This document shows, piece by piece, positions 35,119-46,340 of a stretch of DNA of 64,000 nt. This DNA is from Blattamonas nauphoetae (Eukaryota; Preaxostyla; Oxymonadida): NCBI GenBank assembly GCA_033064195.1, contig JARBJD010000309.1, forward strand, positions 1 through 64,000, given 5' to 3'. Each line of letters begins with the position of its first letter. Within the stretch, counting starts at the first letter, position 1. The notes below the pieces were generated by a model. It was given only the letters and a program-made list of their open reading frames with translations, had not been told where the DNA came from and did no database searches. A program made the translations under genes and the position numbers.

Positions 35119-38100
35119 TTGTAACAAACCGAGGTTCCTCTGATATTGAGAAGTGGTCCGAAGTAAGGGATTCGGTCCAAATAGGACCAATGAGAACAAG
35201 AACACTTCAAAACTTAGAAGATTCTGGTCACCTTACATTTTCCAATCATCAGGGCGAACCCATGAAGAAAGGGTCAGTCGCGATGCGACGAAAGAGGAAA
35301 CAAAAACTATTATATGCTTGCAACAGAAAATCCCCAACGGAGAGCAAAAAACTGTTGCAAGTCTTTGTAAAGAGAGTTCCAAAGGGAACTGGTAAACTGG
35401 CCCCCTGCCCCTCGCGGCTTGTGGTAGCAGGTCATCAAGAGGAACCTCGGTTTGTTACAAGCACCGCCCTTCCAGTAGGTGCTGTTCAAACCTCGGTCCC
35501 TCTGATATTGAGACTTGAAAGGAACAGAAAGAAAATAAGTGATAGATGAGCTGAAAAGAAAAAGCATCCATTATCTTGGGTTTCACTCTTTGGACCATGC
35601 TCGTCAGAGAGACCGTGACTCCCTTCGAAAGGGCTGCCACAGGCCGCAGAGTAGTCTTGATTACGTGGTTGACGAGAAATGTATGGCGGTATCGCAGTTC
35701 TGACATCTGTAGCCTTCTGATCAGACTCATTCTGGTCGGTGTACTGTCGCCGTGAAGCATCGAGAAGAGACGATTCATCGCAGGTTGATGTTTATCCAAC
35801 ATATTTCTCGGTGTGTACTCGATGAGTGTGGGTGAAAGCGTTTGGAGGCTTGGTCCCATTCGGACTCGAGTCTCGAGTCAGCAGCTGTTGGAGCGAGAGA
35901 GTCGTTCAGTACTCATTGCATGAGGTGCGATATATTGCAGGTAATCCGATAGATGTGACCATGCAAGCCCTTTCTCGTTGTTTCCAGGTTCGGTTGCTAA
36001 GTCGATGGTTGGATCCGTTGTTTTCAGGACTGTCCCTTCAGAGTGATGTCGTTTCCTTGTTCCCAATCTGTCGCGACTTCAGTGAGTGAATTCAGGAAAA
36101 AAACTGACGCGGCCGCTCGTTTGGATGCCCAAGATCGTCGTCCGTTGACTGTGAGATTGGTGAAGTTTGTGTTCGTCATTTGAACGAAACAGATCGCTGT
36201 TTGTCTTCTTCCGATAACCTTAGAGGTGATGAATACATCTCCCCTTCAATGGAGGTTCTTTCCCTGTCCGTTGATTGTATGGGGAGTACTTGTGGTCGAG
36301 TCCTTCTTCCCGAATTTCAGCTGCAGTGGAACGGCTTCGAATAGTGACAAGTCGCCAACCATTGTGATTTTCACAGTTCACCCGTTTCCATCGAATTGGT
36401 AGAGTCAGCATTTATTGACAACAGGTGAGACACTGTGCCTTCGCAAAGGTGACGGGCGAATTCGCTGCTAGTTCGTCGTGGTGGACGAGAAATTCTTCTT
36501 CTATCATCTGACCGTCCAGTTATTCGAACCGAGATCACGCGTGTGTTCTTCGAAGGCGTAATGATCTTTGTGGACGAGTACGTCTTCCCCAAGTTTAGTC
36601 GAATAGACTTTGTTGTTGAATGATGCGTCGTGGTGATTGGACAAGCTTGGTCTGTCCACTGCGATCGTCAAAGTGGACTCAGTCATAATACTAGACACCA
36701 TTTCTTCCCTCGAATGAAGCTGAGCAAGACGGTGAGCGAACGATCATGTCTCGGATAATTACTGTCCATACATGATCAAGTCGAATGCTTCATGAGTCTG
36801 CTTGATACCCCCGATGTGTTCAGTGCCAAACAATATGATGACAGTTCGCCTATTGTCACTGCGACTAACCGCAGTCTTTGACAAGGATATCGTTCACTAC
36901 TCTCTCAAACGACCATGATAATGCCACGGAGATATTTGTCCTGACATGTACAAGGTTCCACAGATGAGAGCGGTGAGATGATATGGGCGAGAGGGTGAGG
37001 GCGATTGATAGTTCGTCGGGCTTGAACAGAAATGGTTTGTGACGGAACGAGAGTTCTTTTAGATCCGAGTAATTACCGGTGCGGCGAGTTGGAGTTCTCT
37101 TTGGAGCAGAGAAGCCCCTTTGGGTCAGAAAGGAGTCTCACTGCTGTGAACCGTTGAACGCAGATGAGCAGACGTCCTTCACATGAACCCCTCAGAAGTA
37201 CCTCTTATTGAATAAGAGTTCAGTTGAATGACTCTGTCGAAATCAGAGAGTCCTTGGCAAACACCTTGTCATCTTTCTGAATCGAAACGTCGACTGATTT
37301 GTTGTTGATGGTTACGCAATGTATTTATTTGGTTCCTTCGTTCCCTGTCAGATTGGGAGATCTTTCGTGATGAAGATGGATGAATTGCTTTTCCCTCCAT
37401 GTTCAGACGCTGCCATAACACTTCATTGAAGCACGACTGGAGAATTCTCACTGCACTGTGGAGAACAGCTGCCACTGCCGTCTCCATGCTGCCATCATCG
37501 ATGACGGGGAACACTGATCGAGCTTCGAGATGGAGAGGTCAAAGATGGGTGACAACTTCGCTCGCTACATCTTTGTCCTCCATCGATAGTCTGAATCGCG
37601 GCAACTGGAACTTGAGTTGCGTGGCGACCTGCTTCCAGATCTGTCCGACCTTGACTGGCTCAGAGGGACGCCATTGGAACTGTTTTGTTTAACTCAGCCA
37701 GATTTGATTGGGATTGGTACAGGAGTCTCCCCGTTGGAGCGAATGCAATTTGGTTGTCTGAGGTCGGCTCCTCAAGTGAGGCAGTCAGATTGTGAAATAG
37801 GACGAGCGGTTGGTCAGTCGTTGATGTGAAGTCTGAGTCTGGTATCGGCTTCAACGATGGAAAAATCTCCAGATCTTGTCAGAGTCAGCCATTCTGACCG
37901 CGATTTAGGTCCTCGAGAACAAGCCAGCGCTGAAAATCAGGGAGGGGTATCAATTCGTCTATTCGCCCAGTGAATGTTTTCGTGGAGCAACGCTACTTCG
38001 TGCTCTTCCTCCTTTGACGATGATGCATCTGCGGGGTCAAAAATGCTGGGAGGGTAATGATGTTCTTTAGTTGTACCGAATGAGGACTGCTCATTGAGTC

Positions 38101-39777
38101 TGGTTGGTCGTAAGAGACTCTTCGTGACGAAAGGCGACCGATCTGTGTCCTAGAAGCGCTTGATGTCCAGTCGAGTCCGGGATTCTCTAAAACGAGGATC
38201 CCTTTTGCTTTAAGCTCCCTGCCAACAATTGATGCCAGATATTGCTGCCTTTGTCGGATTGAGGGAATTTTTCCTCACGAGGTGCGGCTCAAGGGCGCGA
38301 AATGAATCTGTTTGTAACTTGGTTGATCTGGGTGTTATTTTTCCGGAAAGAGTGTTCGCATCGGTGAAACACCATGCCGACGAAGTGGAATTGGTTATTA
38401 GGAAGGTTCTAGCGTGACCGGAACGTGAGCTTTGAACATCTCCGATTCGTCGAAGATGACCTGTCCACTCCACATAAAAGACTCTCTATTTGCTGAACAA
38501 TCATCAATGTTTCGCATGTTTCCTCCATTGCTGAGGATCTTGTTTGTTCCCATGGCAGCTCAGACCACTTTGATGCTGAATCACGCATGATATGTGTGGG
38601 CACTTCTGGAGTCCTAGCCAATCGAATTCCTGACCGTGTGTGGAGTCAAATAGTATAGAGGTTGTAAAAGTCGATATCTGCCGCACAATTGTTTGGGAAT
38701 CAATGTCTTGATTCCATGGTTCGGATGATGACCCTCGACGTGTGACGCGGCTGTATACACCCCGCTTTCATTTCATAGGTTATGGAGATCGACCCCTAGT
38801 CGTTGCTTTCTTGCTGTATACGGTTAATCTCTCCTCAGATTGAGTCGACATGCGTCTAGGCGTCTCGAATGGTCTAACTCAATATTGTTCTGGCTTGAAC
38901 GTGTTAAGTGACCCAGCAGGTGTTTCTGGACACCTCGTACACTGTCAGAGGTGTTGCTTGAGTGAAGGTCTTGGTTTGGAAACTCCGGACCGTTGGAAAA
39001 GTTGGGCTGTGCTGATGTCGCGAATAAAGGATTGGTCAAGCATAGATCCAACAAAAGGCTAATATTTCAATATCTTAGAAACATTTTTCCTCCTCTACTC
39101 ATTCATATCAGCAGGTTTTTCCGCATGTTCGTCATGCCTGGAATCGGACGTTGCGTCCGATAGATAAGTGAACTCCGAAGTGCCGGAGTTGAATGTAAAC
39201 TTGTTGTTCTTTTCGTATCTTCAACCCTTCCTCCTTCAAAATGAATCTGAACGCATTTGAGATGAATTGGATGATCATCTTTGTCTTCATCATTTTCACT
39301 GCAAGTCCGTCAAAGAAGGGAGGTTTCGCCCAGGAAGGAGGACTATCCTGGTGAAAGGAGGCATATACATCGTCAGAAGGGAGACTTGTTGATTCTGAAG
39401 AATTTTGTGATCAAGTCTTTGGAAAGCCGCCTGGAAGGTTGTTACTTCGAGCTTTTGCCTCATTGGGGCGAAATAGTGGATTGATAATGAGTGCGAGATA
39501 ATTGGAGGGCTGGAGAAACGAGAAACGAGGATTGAACCGGTTGAATCCTCGATTCGTTTGTCATAAAAATGTGAATCGATTCTACGTCTCGTAGGTCACC
39601 TACATCTTGTCGGAGAGCTTCTTGCGGAATTTCGACAAAGAGTAACGTGAAGGAGGAAGGAAATTTCTGAAGTGTTCATAATCATTGTGTTCATCTTGGA
39701 CCGAATCCCTTACTTCGGACCACTTCTCAATATCAGAGGGACCGAGGTTTGAACAGCACCTACTGGAAGGGCGGTGC
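35119..39777 (-). mobile_element. Probable DIRS-like (tyrosine-recombinase) retroelement fossil I4
   Basis: The 4.66-kb insertion lies in copy 4 with no target-site duplication. Its ends are inverted copies over about 100 bp (about 35119-35215 and 39660-39777). Near one end, at about 35439-35513, is an internal copy of the two termini joined head to tail (junction between 35460 and 35461). Inverted terminal repeats plus an internal copy of the terminal junction and absence of a TSD are the structural signature of DIRS-type retrotransposons. The position of the junction copy implies minus orientation. The body has no long ORF and looks broken many times, and no reverse-transcriptase motif could be recognised. 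It is probably old, although the host junctions are clean. Confidence 0.5.
35439..35513. repeat. Internal terminal-junction copy of I4
   Basis: GGTTTGTTACAA (the outer left end of I4) is directly followed by GCACCGCCC (its outer right end) and then by about 50 bp of the right terminal repeat. Such a junction copy is expected for an internal complementary region used in circular replication of DIRS elements. Confidence 0.6.
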
Positions 39778-40257
39778 AATATGTCGACAGCTGCAGTGAT
39801 GCCAAGCAGGTTGAGAGATGATGGATCTGCGAGGTAGAGGCTATAGTGAACAGTCGAGATAAGATTTTTGAAGTTCGCTTCATTTCCAGCGATTGGAAGT
39901 GTGTGTGGTTGAACAGTTGCCAAGACGGTGCTGATGAGATCTGTCTCCACGAGATGATGTCGAACAACAAACGACGAAGACAATGAGATATTCCGGAGAA
40001 ACGACATCGTTGCCTCAACCACCGTCGAGTGGGGAGATGACAGCAAAACGACGATGCTGTCGATAAAGCCGGAAGGTGATCCGTTTGAAGAGGGGACGAG
40101 GTCGGTCACGAGCTTGTCTGCAAGAGTTTCGTCCCATTTCGGTTCGAGGCCCTTCAAAAATTGGGCAGCTCTGTCTTGTAGTATGTTGTTAAATGGGTAG
40201 TCAGCTTTCACGAGGGCAACAAGCGAATTGTAAATCGCTGATTTGTCAGCAAACAGC

Positions 40258-43071
40258 GAGCTGTCCAAAATTTTGGACACCTTTGATCTCTTTTCCAGAA
40301 AAGTGGACACCTGTCAAAGGTGTCCAAAATTTTGGATCAATTTTTGAAAAAATTCCCAGGATTTGGACACCCCCAGATTCTGGACACCTGTCTGCCAAAA
40401 TAGGAGGTTAGGTGTCCAAAATTCTGGATTTTTGGAAAAGCCTGAAAACCAATCAGAAAAGAGTTCATGAGACACAAAACCCAATAAACGAGGAAAAATG
40501 AACTACAAAAACCGTCCTAGACAGAGGAAGGGAAAGATCATGACGAAAGAAAAAAAGAAAGAATAGAAGAAGAAAAGAGCAAGATGGTGGAAGAAAGAAA
40601 GTAGAAATAGGGAGTGGAATGGTCAAGGCGTTGATGGAAAAGGACAGCACGTAGGTAGAGGTGAAAAGAGAGGGTAGTCAATAAAAGGTAATGGACAGCA
40701 TGATTAGAGGGTACATAAGAGAAGGTCAGAACAAAAGTGGAAGAGCAAACTCGTGATAAAGTGATTGCGCGATGAAGTGGTGACTTTTGCCATATTGCCG
40801 GCTCACTTGTCACACTGTCGATCACAACCACAGTCCTACAAACACAACAATCCGCAATCGCAAACAGAACAAAGAATAATGAGGGAAGACGTGAACAAAG
40901 CGGAGAATGCACACATCACATCATTCTTTCGTGTAAGACGAGAAATCACATTTTCAAACGTATTCCCGATTTCAACACGGATTTAATCCCCCAGCGATGA
41001 ACAATTCCGCATGAACAGCATCCCTCCATCCTTCAGGAACACGTGCATCAGCTGCCCTGCGTCGGACAGCCATTCCAGCAGCGACGATATCGTTCGTTCA
41101 TCAAGTCTTCTTCCTGCAAACCCATTCCGCTCCAGGAACGCCGCCGAAAGCGTGTTCCATTCTGCAAGTATTGCAGTCAGCTCGTCCGCACAGATCGCTG
41201 GTTGTTGAACAAATGCCTCTGAGAAGATCGACTGCACTGAATCACGACATCGAGCAGGTGAAATCACATGGCAGCATGAGAAGGGAAAGAAAAGAGAAAC
41301 GCCTTGCATAAGCCTCCTCAACTGGGTGTGTGAGGGAGAACGAAAATGATCGTCGAAAGTACGAGAATTAGTTGATACCACAGGCATGCATCAAACTACA
41401 CCCAAACACATAAGCAAGATCAAAGACAAGAGAACAGGTGACAGATGAGAGAGGAGCACACATCCGTTTGAAGAAGCGCAGAATGGATTGAGCGTGTCTG
41501 ACAACTCAATTCCTTCAGAAGGAGATTGTATTTTTCCCCAGCAACCAAAGTGTCCGCACGGAACGATCAGGCAGGGAGCTCACGAGGAAGCGATAAGGCA
41601 GTTGGGCTTCGCTTGAGGTGAGCGTTGCAGGTAAAAAGATGAATGGGCTGGGAATCAAGTACGAAGGCGAGAAGGGCGGTTTCTGTATTCTCCGAGAAGG
41701 AGGCAATAGCGGTGAAGGTGCGTGTTAGTTCCTGTAGGCGGGCGAGATCACAGAAGAAAGATAAAACATAAAGTATGGTGAACCATGATCTAAGATGATC
41801 ACAAAGAAAATAACGATGTTCATGAAATTATCCAAGAAACAACAAAAAAACCAAGGCGAACTCAGGCTTAGAAAGGACGATTTGACACCCAATCGAAATT
41901 TCCGGATGATCAGACTCATTCTCGCATTGGCACATCAACGCACACGGATTTTCTGTATCAAGGCTTCGGACAATATTTGCAACAAACAGTACGATCAATG
42001 TTTCCATCAAATCACAGATTGATTCAAAATTCTGAAAATAACACGGAATCAAGACAGAAGCACATACTGATTCTTCTACCGACCCTGGGTGCGGTGCCAA
42101 TTGGGAGGAGCATCGTGTTTTGATGATTACGTTTACGATAACCAGCTGCCACATAGGATGTTCTCCAACTGTTGACTGTCTCTGAACTTCTATTGGTGTG
42201 TCGATCAGCCACTGCCCACATCTCTGGTTGTATTGGATCGTGTTGGTGAGAATATAAAGCCATTTTCGATTCAACCCTTCAGCTGTCGTTCGATAAGTTG
42301 CATTCTCGAGTTTAGTCCTTCACGCCCCCAGTCCCATGCACTTCTTCCTTCATGTCCATTTCGGCGATCTGGCATAAACAAGAATGGATTGGCAGTATGT
42401 CTGTCGTCTGATCGGAACCAGTAGCTTAAATTTTTCTGAGATTGAGCTGTAATTTTTGGTCGGCCGCGAAGAAATGTGATGGCGAGGAGATTGAAGCTAG
42501 AACCTGAGATTTGGGGGAGAGAATGGAGAGAGATTGAGACGAAAGCGGAGAATGCGATTGTTCACGTACTCACTTTATCACGAGTTTGCTCTTCCACTTT
42601 TGTTCTGACCTTCTCTTATGTACCCTCTAATCATGCTGTCCATTACCTTTTATTGACTACCCTCTCTTTCACCTCTACCTACGTGCTGTCCTTTTCCATC
42701 AACGCCTTGACCATTCCACTCCCTATTTCTACTTTCTTTCTTCCACCATCTTGCTCTTTTCTTCTTCTATTCTTTCTTTTTCTTTCGTCATGATCTTTCC
42801 CTTCCTCTGTCTAGGACGGTTTTGTAGTTCATTTTCCTCGTTTATTGGGTTTTGTGTCTCATGAACTCTTTTCTGATTGGTTTTCAGGCTTTTCCAAAAA
42901 TCCAGAATTTTGGACACCTAACCTCCTATTTTGGCAGACAGGTGTCCAGAATCTGGGGGTGTCCAAATCCTGGGAATTTTTTAAATTACAGGTGTCCATT
43001 TCTGCGTTTTTTCGACAAGTGTCCACTTTTCTGGAAAAGAGATCAAAGGTGTCCAAAATTTTGGACAGCTC
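40258..43071. mobile_element. 2.8-kb element I5 with TIRs of about 500 bp
   Basis: The inverted arms at about 40258-40760 and 42568-43071 start GAGCTGTCCAAAATTTTGG. They are flanked by the 9-bp duplication GCAAACAGC (40249-40257 and 43072-43080). Each arm begins with the words GTGTCCAAAA, TTTTGGACAC and GGACACCT in both orientations, then CCAAAATAGGAGGTTAGG, then a longer nearly identical stretch. In one short part (about 40308-40350 versus its partner) the arms differ strongly, as if the word array had turned over. The interior holds minus-strand host-like exons and no transposase. Long TIRs and a 9-bp TSD also fit Mutator-like elements. Confidence 0.8.
40985..42274 (-). pseudogene. Cargo of I5: exons of an unidentified gene
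   Basis: The clearest piece is a terminal exon (about 41245-40985). It encodes VQSIFSEAFVQQPAICADEL, FLERNGFAGRRLDERTISSL and LEWLSDAGQLMHVFLKDGGM, ends TAA, and follows an ATTCAG acceptor at about 41240. Upstream pieces (about 41700-41560, 42270-41830) are also minus strand, with frames consistent with introns. The helical, leucine-rich exon suggests a HEAT/ARM-type or vesicle-traffic protein, but no family is claimed. It appears to be the 3' part of a gene captured between the TIRs. Confidence 0.4.
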
Positions 43072-43975
43072 GCAAACAGCAATGTCAACTTTGGATCGAA
43101 CATTAGGAAATGTTCTTGTTCCGGGATGACCATCCGCGATAAGTCGCTACCATGGGATACACTATTGATATGAGAGAGTTCTACTTGACTATACAAGGTT
43201 TCCATGGTTTTATGAGTTCGATCATGCCCTTTGAATGGATGAAACGAAATAATCGTTGCATGATACACGAACCATTCCACGAAATGTTATCAATACGAAT
43301 AGATTAAACGATCCAATCATCAATGACAACAAATAAGTGCCTATCTGGCAAGTTGTTCTTTCTTCGATTGTTTCTGAGTCGACGTTCACACATCCAGTCT
43401 GTTCTCCTTTCAACAGCAGACAGCAAAGCAGGTGAATCCAGATCCTTCAAAATGTGGACGAGAGACACTTCGGAGTCTGAATGACAGAAGAAGAGAGGCG
43501 AAGATTCGCAACCATTTCGACGACATCAGAACAGCATGTGTGTTCGGAAATGGCATGCTGAAACAATAAAATAGAAATTGTGATTCATTTAAGTGTGATA
43601 TCGTTCAGTTCAGTGGATGAGAAGGTGTGATGTGAGAGGCCAGAAGAAGTATCACCAAAACAGGGGACGGGCAAAATGAATCAATTGTTGGCCACCAGAC
43701 ATTGACTGAACATCAACGAATGATGGAGTGGGGATGACAAACTCGTGGTTTCGTCATGAGGTGATGATCAACGATTCTTCATCACGAATGAACCAGTTTG
43801 CACAACAAGGACCAAAATCCTGTTGGTATGCTGTTAAGAAGAGAATGAGATAAAATGATGATGGAAAGATGAGGCAAATGAAGAGGAAGATGGAGAAAGA
43901 CCAAAACATTGAAAAGGCCGATGGAAGGAAAATAAAATGATCGAAATAGCAGAATACACCTCAAACAGATCGTGT

Positions 43976-44310
43976 CTGGCTGTGGAAGGGTTGAAATGTG
44001 GACTACATCCCATTTCGACGAGATAAACGAGAAATGGTTCAGAGATGGCCAAAAGTCGAGATTGGGAAAGATAATCTGGTCACAATGCATCGGTGAGGGA
44101 CGCAAGGAATTGTTTGGAGAGAGGACGGTTGACGATGCGACAGTCAAAGACAGCCGCGTTGAGAACGACCAACCCAAAACAGCAATCAATGTCTGGACGA
44201 TTGGAGGCGATCTCAGAATCTGTTCGTCTGCACCAGCAATCAAAGCATTCCCAACATCCGAGGAGAGTCCACAGAAAGCATTGTGGAGTCATTCGAGAGA
44301 GGCAACTTCG
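43976..44310 (-). repeat. Conserved 3' block, copy 3
   Basis: Same block as at 13976-14285, directly after the stop codon of NHREM copy 3 on the minus strand. Confidence 0.7.
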
Positions 44311-44315
44311 ACGCG

Positions 44316-46299
44316 TCAATGAAATTGCCACCATTCTAGCCTTTTCGCGTTCGATCCCAGTATTTGGGAGATCGAGGGGCAATAATTGACAATGACGGGG
44401 CCCCAATTTCCGCCCTTGTCGTATTTCATCATCTGTTCGAGTGTGTCTTCGAAGCATTCCGAAAACAGAGCTTGTATCATCCGTTTTGCTGATTGTGCCA
44501 CTTCTGGGCCTTCGTTCTTCCATTCACTCAGTGAACTATTGATGGCGCTGAGAGTATCCATGAGACGACAATCGTCTTCGACAAAGGATAGATAACTTGA
44601 GAATGCCATCGCAATCGGAGAAGTGACAACAAACTCCAATGTTGGATGATGAAATGGACTGATTTCAAGGAGTTTCCACAGAAGAATCGTGAAAGAGCGA
44701 AATAAGTCTTCATTGAGGACGGGTCGATTTGAGATCAGAAATGTCTGAAAAGGAGACGACGGGATCACGACCTTCTGAAAGATCATTTCACGATGGTTGT
44801 ATTTGTCCATAGATGCAATGATGCCAAGCTCTCTGAGATAATACGAATCTGCGAGTCTGAGGCAATAGAAAACAGTCGAGATGAGATTGTCGATGATCGT
44901 TTCATTTTCTGAAATTGGCAGTGTGTGAGGTTGAAAAAATGCGATCATTTTGATGACGAGATCTGACTCCACGAGACGACATCGAATTGCAGGTGATGCA
45001 TGTATTCAGCCATGGACAAAAGTTTACGGGCACCCTTGTTCGCGTTTATGAACAATCACTTTTTTCTAGTTTTTTAACAAACACTTCAAAACAATGAAAG
45101 AATGTTATTTCTCTAATATATTGCAATAATAGTCTGTTGAAGTGAAAAACATGGTGAGAGATTGAAGAGACCTGGGATGAAAATTATGTGGCGGCAACCT
45201 ACACTGCTCTCCTCTTTCAGGGAGAGGAGAAGTGATCAGTGGAGTGAGTTTCTCCCATGAAAACGATCAGTCTCCTCTCCTCATAGAGATACAGTTGGAG
45301 ATGTGATGAAAATGAGTGAAAATTTGTTTCGTGATCTCCCCTCTACTAGACTTGTCGACACACCAAACACTCCCTCTGATCATCAGAGTGTGGATTCCGT
45401 CTCCACCCAATGGATTCCAGTCATTAGCTGTTCGTACGAAGGTTGACGAACATGACACGATCGAAGTCTCTCTACAACTCATCACAAATAAGCAAATGAA
45501 ATCATTATCTTCGTTCGCAAGAGCATTGGGAGTGTTTGGTGTGTCGACAAGGCTAGTAGAGGGGAGATCACGAAACAAATTTTCACTCATTTTCATCACA
45601 TCTCCAACTGTATCTCTATGAGGAGAGGAGACTGATCGTTTTCATGGGAGAAACTCACTCCACTGATCACTTCTCCTCTCCCTGAAAGAGGAGAGCAGTG
45701 TAGGTTGCCGCCACATAATTTTCATCCCAGGTCTCTTCAATCTCTCACCATGTTTTTCACTTCAACAGACTATTATTGCAATATATTAGAGAAATAACAT
45801 TCTTTCATTGTTTTGAAGTGTTTGTTAAAAAACTAGAAAAAAGTGATTGTTCATAAACGCGAACAAGGGTGCCCGTAAACTTTTGTCCGTGACTGATTGT
45901 GGTTTTGTAGAGGAACGACAGCGCTGCTGCAACCATCGTCGAGTGGGGAGTTGACAGTAGTGTGAGAATGCTCCCAACAAAGCCAGAAGGTGATCCATCT
46001 GAAGAGTGAACGAGGTCTGTGACGAGTTTCGTCGTATATTCACGGTCGCAAAATGGTTCGAGGATCTTCAAGAATTGGACGGCTCTGTCTTGAAGTTCGA
46101 GGTCGAATGGATATTCCACTTCCACAAGGGCAACAAGCGAGCGGTAAATGGTTGATTTGTTCTCAAACGACAATCTCGAGTATAGACCGAATGACAGGAA
46201 AGGTTCACATTCTGGGACGAATGTCCGTTCGGAATCGGGAGAGAGTTGAGAAAGGAGAGTTCCAGCTCTCATCTGGATCACACGGGGCTTGATTGTCAT
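44316..46299 (-). pseudogene. NHREM family copy 3, split by a fold-back element
   Basis: Coding pieces are 46299-45899 (MTIKPRVIQMRAGTLLSQ to ALSFLYKTT) and 45006-44316 (SPAIRCRLVESDLVIKM to LGSNAKRLEWWQFH, TGA). Removing 45007-45895 and one ATT leaves 1092 nt, an exact multiple of three, and joins LYKTTIHASPAIRC as in paralogues. The NHREM motif is present (YNHREMIFQKVVIPSSPF). It is head to head with copy 5; the two start codons are 41 bp apart. Apart from the insertion the copy looks intact (363 aa). Confidence 0.75.
45007..45895. mobile_element. 889-bp near-perfect fold-back element
   Basis: The arms 45007-45374 and 45528-45895 (368 bp each) are inverted copies differing at only about three positions. 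They enclose a loop of about 153 bp. The ends read CAG(C/T)CA(T/C)GGACAAAAG and continue TTTACGGGCACCC, resembling Tc1-type TIRs. The flanks are ATT at 45004-45006 and 45896-45898, a 3-bp duplication or an altered TA. There is no transposase. Such a hairpin is unstable in cloning and can block polymerases. The near identity of the arms implies recent origin or ongoing arm conversion. Confidence 0.85.
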
Positions 46300-46340
46300 T
46301 GAATCTCAATAACAATGGGAAGATCCTCATCGCAGAATCG
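46300..46340. promoter_or_regulatory. 41-bp divergent start region of copies 3 and 5
   Basis: Copy 3 starts at 46299 (minus) and copy 5 at 46341 (plus). The pre-start motif AATGGGAAGATCCTC lies at 46314-46328, 27 nt before the copy 5 ATG. Any promoter must overlap coding DNA of one partner or be bidirectional. Confidence 0.45.

Larger units (their letters stand above)
35029..43205 (-). pseudogene. NHREM family copy 4, split by two elements and truncated
   Basis: The start ATG at 43205 (METLYSQVELSH) matches the conserved family start. Pieces are 43205-43072 (to ...KLTLLFA), 40248-39778 (DKSAIYNSLVALVKADYPF to LGITAAVDI) and 35118-35029 (NHREM region to FLISNRYILNEDLF). Skipping I5 with one 9-bp duplication gives LLFADKSAIY in frame. 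Skipping 35119-39777 gives VDIFNHREM, again matching paralogues exactly. Beyond 35029 unrelated sequence follows, so about 110 C-terminal residues are missing. Two different element classes landed within about 480 coding bases of each other. Confidence 0.75.

Noticed and set aside
40258-43071. I5 target duplication read as 7 or 8 bp
   Set aside because: Shifting the border by one base gives shorter matches; GCAAACAGC on both sides with GAGCTG...CAGCTC ends is the longest consistent solution.
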